From: Brachypterus glaber
Lineage: Eukaryota > Arthropoda > Insecta > Coleoptera > Kateretidae
Assembly: GCA_958510825.1 (NCBI GenBank)
Contig: OY294044.1
Location: 86,474,895-86,538,894 of the forward strand
Reading direction: 5' to 3'
DNA length: 64,000 nt
The notes beneath the pieces were generated by a model. The model saw only the letters and a list, made by a program, of their open reading frames with translations. It had not been told where the DNA came from and did not search any database. The translations under genes and the position numbers were made by a program. Shown here in pieces: positions 1 to 10,129 of this stretch (position 1 is the stretch's first letter; the number at the start of each line of letters is the position of its first letter).

Positions 1-870
1 GATCAGGTGGCTTTATGCGATCAGGGGATTTTTTTTTGTAGTCGGCAAATCTTCAAGGGTGATTTTTTAGTGTTACTTTTTTCCAGGGAGAAAAGAAAAC
101 TTATTTTGGTAGACGGCAAATATTACAAGAGTCGGTAAATTTTCAAATGTGGCCTTTTTTAGATCGTCGGCAAATGTTACCTCCACATCCCCCACACAAA
201 TAAAAATCACACAATAAGTTATGTAGAATTTTACATTACTTATTGCTGTAATTTACGTAATATATTATGTATCTTTACATAACTTATTACTATATTTTTA
301 AGTTTTACGTTATATTATGTATTTTCACATTATGTAATATTTGGCGCTTTTTTCACAGAACATAGCGTAGGTAAAGCCGGCACTTAACTATCGCTGCGAC
401 AAGGTGAGTAGACCCGAGCGCAAGAGTGTAGAAGGCACGCTTGTCTCGGCTCGTTCTGTCTCCTCTCGCCTCGGCGATGCTCCGTTTTGTGTCTGTTTTG
501 TGAACCCGAGTCAAAGGGGATGAGCCGTATCGAAGCGCAAGTTCAAGCGACCCAACTGCACTCTCGCTCCGTGCTGCCAAACTGGAGATTTCTCCAAATT
601 GCGGAAATTCTAAAGCTTGGTAGAGATTTTGTGGAGACTTAAGAATTGTGGAGATTTTGCGGAGATTCCAGTAAAATTAAAAAAACAAATTGCATAATAT
701 TACGTAAAAAGTAATTGGTGATAAAGTTTCATATTGATTTCCTCATCCTACATGAGATTTTATGAATCTACATGAAATTTCGTCAATCTTCATGAGATTT
801 CATCAACATGAGAATTTTCACATGAAAAAGGGACAAAGCTCTTTTTTAGAGGTGAGGGCCTTTTTTTTTA
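1..870. other. Gene-free stretch downstream of WDR91, with a GC-richer island
   Basis: AT-rich with repeated short phrases (CGGCAAAT and variants at 1-180). About 350-590 is clearly richer in G+C than its surroundings, as is 1130-1400. GTGCTGCCAAA near 571 and its reverse complement TTTGGCAGCAC near 1132 could be the ends of an inserted element. No coding sequence recognised. Confidence 0.4.
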
Positions 871-1096
871 GTCATCAAAATTTTTGCAGGGGTAAAGCGT
901 TTTTTTTTTCATAGACACAAAATAGTCATCAAAATTTTTGCTGGGGTAAAGCTTTTTTTTTTTTCATATACACAAAATAGTCATCAGAATTTTTGCCAGG
1001 GATGAAGCATTTTAGAATTTAGAGGTGAGGGGACTTTTTTTAGTCATCAAAATTTTTGCAGGGGTAAACCTTTCTTTTTTTCATAGACACAAAGAA
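871..1096. repeat. Tandem repeat, four imperfect copies of 54-63 bp
   Basis: GTCATCAAAATTTTTGC recurs with small changes at 871, 925, 980 and 1043, each followed by a GGGGTAAAG-like phrase and a poly-T run with CATAGACACAAA. Confidence 0.75.
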
Positions 1097-1591
1097 TGTA
1101 TATTTTTTTATGGTTTTAGTTAGCCTTTTTGGTTTGGCAGCACTGCTCTCGCTTTAACTCGGCCCTACAACTAGATACTTTCTGTGAATTGTTGATGTCT
1201 TGATTTTCAGTTAACCGTACATTTTGACAAAATTATAATAACTATATGCACAATAAGTTACAGCAGCGGCAATTTCTATAGCGTCCTTGTTATTCTTCTA
1301 CTGCTCTATTCGTCGAGAGTGTGGATGGTACTGCTCGGAATTGCTTGACTCGCCCAATGTCTTGCCAAGACATTCGGCGAAGCGCATCAGCGAGAGTGAA
1401 GTGCCGGCATAAAAATATTGTCAACATTAAGTTGTAATTTTTACAGATTATGTTCCGTAAAGTTTTACACAATATGTTCCGTAAACACTTAAAACACAAA
1501 CGTATTAATACATAGAAAAAACGGATTCCTTGAACCAAGGACACGTGTCTTTGTATATGTTCAAAGCCATATTCTCTTGTTTCAAGGCCGG

Positions 1592-1695
1592 CATTTTCTT
1601 GAACCAAAGTCAATGTCCTTGAATGAAGAGCACGGGTTTTGGAATAAAAATCCGCGCTCTTTATTCAATGACATTGACTTTGGTTTAAGAAAATG
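1592..1695. repeat. Hairpin with ~43-bp arms
   Basis: CATTTTCTTGAACCAAAGTC at 1592 pairs with its near-exact reverse complement ending at 1695; pairing continues inward through AATGTCCTTGAAT / ATTCAATGACATT to a short loop near 1640-1650. Confidence 0.75.
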
Positions 1696-1702
1696 TACGT
1701 TT

Positions 1703-1730
1703 GTGGATGACTATAATTATAGTCATCCAC
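1703..1730. repeat. 28-bp perfect palindrome
   Basis: GTGGATGACTATAA at 1703-1716 is followed directly by its reverse complement through 1730. It sits next to the 1592-1695 hairpin and may belong to the same element. Confidence 0.8.
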
Positions 1731-2824
1731 GCGGTAGAAAACCTGCGACGCAACGGGAAGGTATCACCGAAGTGACAGCGCGCTCTCTTCTTCACGTCAT
1801 AAGCGTGCGCGCGTGAGACGTACTTACATGCCGCACGTACTTTCAATAGGCACACATCCTTGAGGCGAACAAAACATGTAGGTACTTGAAAACTCACATA
1901 ACTCAAAACGACCCAGGGCCTATGGGGGATAGGGAGAGCCCCCCACCTATCTTGAAATTTGAAAAAGGTGCATATTTCATAGGTTAAAAATATAAAAGTT
2001 GTAATTTTAGCAGAAGTGGGAACGATTTTTTTTTTAGTCGTCAAATTTTTTGTCAAGGGAGTAAAAGTTGTAATTTTGGCACAGTAGTGGATTCGAAAAA
2101 GATGCATATTTCATGGGTTAAAAATATAAAAGTTGTAATTTTAGCAGAAGTGGAACGACTTTTTTTCGTTTGGACTTCTTTGTTGAAAGGATAAAATTTG
2201 TAATTTTAGAAAAAAAAAAGTTCTGATTTTCTAAATTCACTAAATCTTCTTCGCTATGGCCTTGGAACGACCCCGAGTTGTTTTTTTTTGTCAGAAACTT
2301 GCGTATTGCCAAAATTGTGTATATGGTTTCTGGACCTTGTAAAAGTTTTTTCTCAGTTTTTTTTTGTTACTTTTATAATTTGTTGGCTATAGGGTATTTT
2401 TTTTTGAATGCTGTTTAATTTTTTTTTGTCCAAAAGTTTTTGTTGTGATATAAAAATTATAAGAAAATTGTTGCTTTATTGAAAATGTTTGTAAATAATG
2501 TTTATAATAGTTTTATATTTATATAATGTTATTTATTTTAGAACATATTGTATAACATTTTAATTATACAATATATATTTGTTATCAAAAATCAAAGTTT
2601 TTTATCAACCCAAGTACCTGTTTTTTAGAGATTACCTTTTTTATGTATTACCTATCTAAAAAAAATTAAATTAAAAACATTTTTGAACATGTGCATAGAT
2701 TGCATCTTTTATTAAGTATTAATACTATTAAACACAAAGTATTTAGGCTTTATTAAAATTTAAAGCTTTTTTTTTTGTTTTTTTCTTCATCCTAATATTT
2801 TTTGATTTGAGTAAATTATTGCGA
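1731..2824. other. Gene-free stretch with one direct duplication
   Basis: 1740-1950 is relatively GC-rich (ACAGCGCGCTCTC, GTGCGCGCGTGAG). About 1963-2035 and 2096-2165 are a diverged direct duplication (GCATATTTCATRGGTTAAAA followed by TATAAAAGTTGTAATTTTAG). 2190-2820 is AT-rich and shows nothing else. Confidence 0.5.
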
Positions 2825-3985
2825 TTACACTAGTGTAGTGTTGCCTAGCTAGGCAACACAGTTTCTTGCCCTGATTGAAGTCATAAGTTTTTTAACTAAT
2901 TTTGGGTCACTGAGAACGAATCTGGCCTCAGAATGTTTCTATTACTTCAAGTTTCTGAGAGAAATTAGATAAAAGTGGTAAAACATCATTATTTAATTTT
3001 AGTACTTTTGTTGTAAAAGCATGGGAGATAAAAATATAATAATTGTGAGGACAAATTTGCTTGGGCGACTCAATATTAGTTAAAAAATACCCAACTTAGA
3101 TGAAAACTTTAAATTCATAGGTAAAATAAATAGGGATACTAGGTAAAAAATATTTTAAAAAAATATGGATCCTGCGACACAACTAATTAAAGGTGAGGAG
3201 TGAGATCATCCCTCTAAGGGAACAAGCTTAGCACCACGTACTCATGCTTAAAAACGTCAAAAGGGAAGTTAGAATGAATTAGAAATATGTTACGTAATAC
3301 GGTCCTTATGTGATGTAGAACCATTAAGAACACGAAAAAAAAAATATGCAATATTTTTCTTTATAAATTATTTTCAAATTAGCATAATTGCCTTTACTAA
3401 AATTTTAAAAATAACACATGCGGGATTTTTTTAAGGTCAAATTCGGATTCTGGGCCTATAAATTGATGACAAATATATTTTTTGCGCTCGGGAAAAAAGT
3501 TTACACTGTGTGCTTTATTTTTTATTTTTTCATTTATTTACTTTTTTCGAACAAATTAAGCCAAATAAAAAAATATTTGTATATATATTTTTGTAGAAAA
3601 TTTTATATTCTACAAATTTAACCCTATATTTCATACAAACTTGATAGTTTTGGCACAAATGAGCAATTAAGTAAACTGTGCATTTTAACTTTAAGCCTTT
3701 TTTTCGCGTACTTACTGTAACAGTGGACCTTCGCATATGGATTTTTTAATATAAATATACCCTAAAATTTTCAAAATCCTACAATTTTTTTTAAAGATTT
3801 TGAAAAAAAAACGTCATTATTTCCTGGACTTACATCTCAAAAATGTGAGGTGCTGGAGTTTTTCTAAGGACAGATTCGGACTCTAGGTAGAATTTTTCTT
3901 ACTATATACGCCCCTGAATTAAAAAAATTCAGATCAGGGCAAAAATAAAAGTTGCGATTTTTTGCCTTGTGTTATTATTAAGCAA
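2825..3985 (+). mobile_element. Dispersed ~1.15-kb repeat, copy 1
   Basis: Matches 26135-27310 in reverse complement over nearly its whole length, for example TTAGTTAAAAAATACCCAAC, the GGTTCTACATCA region and AGGTGCTGGAATTTTTCTAAG-like text. It starts with a 22-bp perfect palindrome (2838-2859) containing CCTAGCTAGG. Both ends carry a TTGCCC-GAT phrase in inverted orientation, suggesting a terminal-inverted-repeat element without coding capacity. Confidence 0.7.
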
Positions 3986-4084
3986 TAGAAATAACTCGCA
4001 AATATAAAAACAAAAGCGTGTCATACGTTTGAGACCATAAATATTCAAAAAATAATTTTTTTTACTATTTTTTTTTTAACTTTT

Positions 4085-4353
4085 TCCAAAAAAATCTTAC
4101 TCCCTTACCCCACCCCGATTTTTACCAAAAACAATCCCAGCTTAAAACTTTGGAAAATCAACCTGTGGTCTAAATTTAAAGCCTTTAGTTCAATGTGTTT
4201 TTGGGTTATCGTGGTCACAAATTTTCCGGACAGACATACCGACCGATCGACAATTTTTTTTTGTCGGAATTTTTTTTTCTACTGTCGAGAAACGAAAAAA
4301 AGCAATAATTTTTTTTTTTTTTTACCAACAAGACTTTCCCTTGGGGAAAGTAA
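4085..4353 (+). mobile_element. Fragment of the TACTTTCCCC-ended MITE family
   Basis: Shares CGATTTTTACCAAAAACAAT, ATCGTGGTCACAAATTTTCC and the end GGGGAAAGTA with the fuller copies at 19268-19621 and 20469-20913. The CAGACAGACCGAC-like stretch downstream of the core is a family hallmark. Confidence 0.65.
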
Positions 4354-5716
4354 AATGTATAATATTTTTATGTATTTTCTCTCGTTCTAAGTATGTAATA
4401 ATTAAAATAATGGTGAAACATTGGGAAATTTTGTCTTTATATATAATTTAAACGCAGTTCTATAAACCGAGAATTATTTTAATTATAATATTTTTAGTAC
4501 AAATTCTATGAAAATGTTCCTGTAGAAATAAACTGATATAAATTTTTTAATTATTTATTTTTTCTAGAATGTTTAAATATAAATATTTGGTAGGTAATAA
4601 TCGAGTAATAATAAATAAAATATACATATTTTTTTAGGTAATGGTAAAATTAAAATTATTTATAAATATCAACAAATATGGTCTTACAAATAAATATTTA
4701 TAAGAGACTAAGCTCCTAAAGGGAAAAGTAGTGTCTGAATGAAGGTTCGGTTTCAGCTGAAAACGCTAGTTTCGACCAAAAATCCGGCGAAACTTGAACT
4801 TGTAGCGGCGAGTTTTTATTTAAAAGAAAAAAAACGTTGTTTATTTATTGTACGCATTAGAAATATTTAACTTTATTCTTTTACTATTTATGCAATACTG
4901 TAGGGATATGTATCCCTAAAGTTACACACCAACTGATTTTTTTATAGGTAATATTATTTAGTTTGTTTATTACATAAAAAAATTGAATTTGTTGCTAACA
5001 TAAAATTTAAAATTTTACATTTATATTTAAATTGTAAGCCCAACATAATAATTACAGAAACTTCTTAAAGATACATCATAACTTCGAAAAGTTTCGGTTT
5101 TGGCCGACATTAAGGTGAAAACCAAACCTTTGATTCCTGCCAAAAATAGTTTTGGTTGGGACACTAGGTAAAAGTAAAACAAAACTAAAAAACCTCCCTT
5201 AGGGAATCGCCTAAAAGTATTAATCAAAGTTTGGTTTTGATCTATCATATGGTGGGCTCTTAGACCTCTGAATAGACAGACATACAGACATGCAAAAATC
5301 AGTTTGTATGAAAATTAAAACAGATAAATAGGTATATCAAAATATGAAAAACATTTTTTTTTTCTTTCTCCCCTGGTCTCTCTAAACTAAAATATCGTAA
5401 TTGCAAAAATTATTATGCAATAATTTTATATAGAGCAGTGTAAAGTCACCCTCCCTCATCCTCTTAAATTTTGAATGAGTTTGGACTTCAATAGTGACTG
5501 ATATATTAAATATTTTCAGCTTTTAAAATGTGACAATTAAAATTTCAATCATAGGTAAAATTAATTTCAAAATTCCTTTAATAAATTTCTGATAATGGTG
5601 CAGCCAGAAAAACAAAAGGATATGGTCGAAAATACAGGAAAAATAAAGTCAATCTGATATTTTATAAACTTCTTCATTTTTCCACCTGTCTAGAAAACAT
5701 AGGTACCTGTTTCAGA
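4354..5716. other. Gene-free AT-rich stretch
   Basis: No coding sequence or complete element seen. About 5434-5530 is a degenerate piece of the CGGTCCAAAAGTCA family (AGCAGTGTAAAGTCACCC). Confidence 0.4.
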
Positions 5717-7112
5717 TATATCACACCCGTTACAGAACAGTGTCATAACACAAAATTTTGAAAAATGTGTTTTTAGTGTATTTTGAGTCTACCAATCTGT
5801 ATAACTGGCATATTTCTAACTAGCATAGTTATATCATATAACTTATAATAATAATATATATTTATTGCCCAACAGAAAACCATTTACAGGACAATATATA
5901 ATAGAAAACAAAGAGAAAATATATGCTATAATAAATTAAATAACCTAAAACTAAACCTAAATAAAAAGTTAGGTTACATTATCTATATATATAAAAAAAA
6001 AAAATTAATTATTTGGCCAACGGGCCATAGTAATACAATCAATTAAGTAATTAATAGTGTTGAAGTGAAGGTCACAACTATTGCAGTAAGTATTAACATA
6101 ATGCATCATATTATAAATAGAATTACTACGGATAATATTGGTTCTTGCATTACGGTTATAAAATGTAAGGTATGTTCTTGTATGATTTCGAGGTACATAA
6201 AAGTTAAGATTAAATAAAATGAAGGGCGAGTCGATTTTACCATTAAGTAGAAATACAAGAACTTAACACTAGAAAAGATTCTACGCTGTTCAAGAGATAC
6301 AAAGTCAAATTGTGACAACAAAACATTATAATCATAGCCTCTACTCAGGTAAATACCTGAAGATTTGAGATATAATAACTTTAAAAACTTTTTCTGAACC
6401 TTCTCTAACTGTTGTTTATGTGTTTCGTAATAAGGAGACCAGATGATACTACAATATTCTAATTTAGAACATATAAAAGAATTATACAAAGTTTTGAGAG
6501 CAAGTTCATTATTAAAGCCCCTGCAGTTTCTCACAATAAATCCATATGTCCTCATTGAAGCCGAAGTTATATTATCAATGTGCTCTTTAAAGGAAAAATC
6601 GCTGGTAAAAGTAACACCTAAGTCTTTAATAGAGTAAATTGAATTGAATAAATGTTTTACATATATGTACAATTTTTTTTTTCTTTTTTTGCTGCAAAAC
6701 AATAAGTTATTTATTTTTTTTTTTTTCATAAAGTTTATTTTTGTTATTTACAGTCATACTGTTACTATTACTATTTATATTGAATACTGGCTGAAGGACC
6801 TCGGTCAATGGCCTTTTGTATAACTTTTGTTGTCAATAAACTACTTTAAATTAAATAGAGTAAAGTCTTTCCAGAGGAGAACCATTTACGGTATAATTAA
6901 AGACAAAGGGCTTTTTTCGCGTGAATGTAACGACTTTACACTTAGATACATTTAGGTCCAAACTGTTTACATTACACCACTCCTGCACTAAATCATGTAA
7001 TATGCCAGTTACATAGATCACTAGACTCAATAAGAGCAGTAATAATACACTAAAAACACATTTTCCAAAATTTTGTGTTATCACACTGTTCTGATAACAG
7101 GTGTGATATAAT
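5717..7112 (-). mobile_element. Fold-back arms enclosing a 5'-truncated LINE (Jockey/CR1-like RT C-terminus)
   Basis: About 5717-5811 and 7003-7112 are inverted repeats of each other (AACACAAAATTTTG and TGTGTTTTTAGTGTATT occur in both arms). Between them on the minus strand lies the 3' part of a non-LTR retrotransposon: WCNVNSLDLNVSKCKVVTFT and NGSPLERLYSI (7000-6851), then YSIKDLGVTF, LYNSFICSKLEYCSIIWSP and QKKFLKLLYLKSSG (6640-6330), ending near 5846 in a TAATAATAATA tail. The LINE is interrupted by another insertion at 6639-6853. Confidence 0.78.
6639..6853 (+). mobile_element. 215-bp nested insertion in the LINE, with 11-bp target-site duplication
   Basis: AATAGAGTAAA occurs at 6628-6638 and again at 6854-6864, and the LINE reading frame (…LERLYSI|KDLGVTF…) is continuous if the piece between them plus one copy is removed. 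The insert has poly-T runs and ends TCAATAAACTACTTTAAATT, so it may be a truncated retroposon. Confidence 0.7.
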
Positions 7113-7140
7113 AATATAATATATTTGATTGATATAGGGG

Positions 7141-7665
7141 GCATTTTTTTATATGAAGGAGGTCGTATGACACGTCATTTTAAAGCTTATAAAACTCTCA
7201 CACATTTTTTTAATTCTTTTGAGATATTTTTTGGGTGTTCAAAATAGGCTTGAAAATGGGAATTTCCATCAAAATTTCATTAAAAATATCAAACAATATT
7301 TTATAAATGGCTAATTTCATAATGCAAATATGTAAATTATACTTTTAAGCTGATAAATAAAATTTTACAAAAAAATCCTAAAAATCTTACATTTTTTAGC
7401 AAAAAAATTGAAAAATTAAAACCTTAAAAAAAATGTTCAAAAATCTAAAAAAAACATGGTCGAGTAGAGAATTTTATTTGCTTTAAAATGATGTATCCCA
7501 TGACCTCCCTTTCTATGTAAAAAATCCCCCCCTGCCCCTGGCCACATATCAAAAGCAAAAAATATGGAAATATGCCAAAAGTGTGTTTAAGTTGTCTTAT
7601 GTGTTCTAATTTAAAGTCAATATCTCAACTTATTCAAGAGGTAAGAGGGGGATGACTGTGCATAC
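7141..7665 (-). mobile_element. Half copy of the CGGTCCAAAAGTCA fold-back family
   Basis: Shares CATTTTAAAGCTTATAAAA, the AAAATGATGTATC phrase and the end GAGGGGGATGACT with the complete element at 13328-14059. The outer part on the left is missing where it abuts the LINE fold-back. Confidence 0.65.
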
Positions 7666-7678
7666 AAGTATTTACTAC

Positions 7679-8127
7679 CTAAATAATGCTTCTTGGCGTT
7701 GTACCCAAACGCTTTTTGCCAATGTTGTTATCTTTTCTTCCAAGAATAGGACTTGAACCAGTACCCATATTTCTTATCAGATTCTTTAAACTTTTTCCTT
7801 GACTATCAATAATATTATTTTCCTGTGCAATTATATAAAAATCATCCAATAAATGTGCAGGAGGCTCCACATTACAGGGTGCTACGCAACTTTCAGTACC
7901 CCTGTCTATAAGCAGGGCTAGACGATGTTTCAAGGATTCGTTTTTTTGCTCCAGCTTGCTTATTTTGTTGGCATCTTCTTCAAAATGCATCAGAGTTGGC
8001 ATTGGCATATATTGCAAGATTGAAGCAAGGAAATTGTGAAGAGAAACCCAAAGTGAGTCTTGCCAATGTTTGGTGAAGTGTAGTGAAAATAATGGATTTT
8101 CTTCTGCATTTTTTATGTATGGTATCG
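7679..8127 (-). CDS. WDR91: WDR91 coding exon 2, ending in an in-frame stop at a donor-like site
   Basis: The acceptor is TATATTTTAG|CG, and the two bases complete an Ala codon with the last G of exon 1. The conserved part (KHWQDSLWVSLHNFLASI) is followed by a coiled coil and then a low-complexity stretch ending TTPRSII and TAG. The AG of that stop is followed at once by GTAGTA. Weaker alternative donors (G|GTACAA, G|GTACTG) lie 25 to 80 bases earlier and would avoid the stop. Confidence 0.75.
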
Positions 8128-8790
8128 CTAAAATATATAAAAGCAAAAAAAAATGAATTTATTTGTGAAACTAATATTTATTTTTTCAAAAAAATAATAA
8201 AACAAAAAAAAACAATTTTTTTTTCAAAAATTGTTTTTTTTTTTATGTTCCAAGTGGATTTGCTCAAGATTTCCTCAAACTTGTACACCTGAATTCCTCA
8301 GCAGTTTACCCCTCAGTTATAAAAATGGGACCCTCTCAAAGTGTTACATATTACTTTTTAGGTCTTTGGGGGTCTCATAATATAGGTAAGGGCAAGATTA
8401 CTTACCAAACCAGTCCTTCCACTCAATCTGCCCTTGTAACTCTGGAGTCATTCTAACAAAGAACTCATTGACTTTCTCAGATTTGTTATTCATCATTGCA
8501 TTGACTAGGTACATTTTTAACACAGCATTCTCCAATTTCTTTACTCCAGAAGTAAAGTGACTTTCCAGTTTGGCAAACATATGCATATCCAAATGATTCC
8601 ATAACTCTCTGATGGAATTTAAGTCATAATTAGATATAAATTGTTGAAACTGCTCAATAATTTTATCAACACGAAAACTTTTGTCTTTGTCAGATTTTAA
8701 TTCTGAGTCAAACGCCTTAACTGTCGATCCAAAACCACGAAATATTAGATATTCTCGAATTATTTCATCTAAATATTGTGCATGAGCCAT
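7679..8790 (-). CDS. WDR91: WDR91 orthologue, N-terminal part (two coding exons, apparent C-terminal truncation)
   Basis: Exons 8406-8790 and 7679-8127 join in phase (834 nt, 277 aa plus stop). The ATG at 8790 starts MAHAQYLDEIIREYLIFRGF, which resembles the WDR91 start from memory of the human protein; FRVDKII and EWKDWF are also shared, and the second exon continues with WVSLHNFLASILQYMPMP and a short coiled coil (KISKLEQKNESLKHRL). Known for the family: WDR91 binds Rab7 and limits PI3K-complex activity on early endosomes during endosome-to-lysosome conversion, and is about 750 aa with seven C-terminal WD repeats. Here no WD40 sequence follows down to position 1. The reading frame ends in TAG at 7681-7679, directly followed by GTAGTA, a plausible splice donor. 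Either the WD40 exons lie outside the window with a different exon end, or this is a short or damaged copy. Orthology of the N-terminal part is firm; the end is uncertain. Confidence 0.82.
8406..8790 (-). CDS. WDR91: WDR91 coding exon 1
   Basis: 385 nt, residues 1-128 plus one base. It starts at the ATG at 8790. The frame is open further upstream, but that part shows no family similarity, so this ATG is preferred. The donor is G|GTAAGTAA at 8406/8405. The helical N-terminal region of WDR91, ending EWKDWF, is encoded here. Confidence 0.85.
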
Positions 8791-9594
8791 TTTTTTACCT
8801 ATAAATTCACTAAAACACGATATTTTTCGCCTTGTTATTGTTGACGTTTTATAACTGTCAAGATATTCAATTTTTATCCAATGAAAAATATCTCTTTGTA
8901 GCAAAATTCCAGTTTGTAGGTCAAACGTATCAAGGTCTAGTTTTAATAACTTCTGGCAGATGTCGATAAGCTTAACGCGCGAAATTTAAAAATATTTTGT
9001 ATATCGAATTAAAAAGTAAAAGTTAGATTTTTTATAAATAATCTAATTTATTTTACTGTAATATACCTTAAATTATAAATGCAAAATAAAATATTAAAAA
9101 TTACTTAAAACAAAATTCAAAATACAGTAGAAACTTTTTACTTAAAAAGTCAGATCACTTTTTTTAATTAAACACAATATTATATCTTGTTACAAGATAC
9201 AATAATTTAAAAAGAATATAATTACATTTATATAAACATTTATTATAATACTAATTATGCAGTTTTGGTATAAAAGCAGTACAATTACCACAAGGGCGAC
9301 CTTAACTTAAGGTCCTTAAGTTATTTTTATGGGTACGTAGTGAAAAAATACGTGAAATTTTCTGTCAAACGGTGTATCACCCTTTAAATTCGATAGTATG
9401 CGAGCGGAGGTATTTAAATTCAGATATTCGTCAGCAGCTTGCTGAGATGGAATGGCAACTGCATGGTTATTCTTTTAAATTGTAAACTCCCTGTAACTTT
9501 TGAATGGGTTAAGATATTTTATTTGTATATTCCACAAAAAAGCTATAATTTGAATATTTAATTTTTAATTGGATAAGGCTGCGCTAGGGAGGCT
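8791..9594. other. Region upstream of WDR91
   Basis: Presumably contains the WDR91 promoter; GATATTTTTCGCCTTG and TGTCGATAAGCTTAACGCGC near 8820-8985 are less AT-rich than the flanks. 9000-9290 is very AT-rich. 9300-9500 has repeat-like text (TGTATCACCC) shared loosely with other elements here. No motif can be assigned with confidence. Confidence 0.3.
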
Positions 9595-10129
9595 GTGGGG
9601 AAATTTTTTAAACAGCAACACAGGTCATGTTATATACAAGCAATGAGAGCAATACTTTTGTGCAATAGGAGAACCAGGGTTTTGGACATGTTAAATATGT
9701 TAAATTTTTTAAATATTAGACAGTTATTGGACATCAACATGTTGGTATTTGTTTTTAAAATAAAATGGTTCCTAAATATTTGTATGTTAAATATGTTTCT
9801 GATGTACACAAATATAACACAAGAAATCGCGATAACTTTTCCATTTCTAATGAGAACTTTGGTGCTATTATTTCCAACGGATTTAAGTTGTTTAATGCAT
9901 TACCTAATGAAATTAAAAAAATCAAAATATTAAAAACTTTCAAAATATAGTGCATTTCTCACATAAAATCTCTGTGGTGGTTTTCTTCATTAAAATTTTA
10001 AATTTTATATATGTTTTTGTTTTTTTTTAATATGTTTTTAATTGCAATTTACAAACTGTAACATTTGTTTTCTTTTTCATTGTAAGCTTTATAAGCTAAT
10101 AAAGAGAGTTATTTATTATTATTATTATT
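9595..10129 (+). mobile_element. 3' end of a non-LTR retrotransposon, RT C-terminal fragment
   Basis: Two overlapping frames together give RTRVLDMLNMLNFLNIRQLL, then MVPKYLYVKYVSDVHKYNTRNRDNF and GFKLFNALPNEIKKIK. This is the usual C-terminal pattern of Jockey/CR1-type RT proteins (…LP.YL…YNTRN…LFN.LP..IK). A frameshift lies near 9765. The 3' end is a TTATTATTATTATT tail near 10110-10129. Confidence 0.8.

Noticed and set aside
353..580. 75-aa minus-strand ORF in the GC-richer island
   Set aside because: Short, no recognisable domain, repeat-like surroundings; kept only as unclassified sequence.
871..1096. Regularly spaced repeats resembling a CRISPR array
   Set aside because: Units are imperfect, spacers are poly-T runs shared between units, and the context is a eukaryotic genome.
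1290..2312. Several 60-140 aa ORFs on both strands
   Set aside because: They overlap hairpins and direct duplications, and none resembles a protein family.
6443..6637. 64-aa plus-strand ORF
   Set aside because: Antisense shadow of the LINE reverse-transcriptase fragment.
1..7678. Searched by eye for the WD40 exons of WDR91
   Set aside because: No minus-strand frame shows WD-repeat features (GH…WD spacing); only repeats and LINE sequence were seen.
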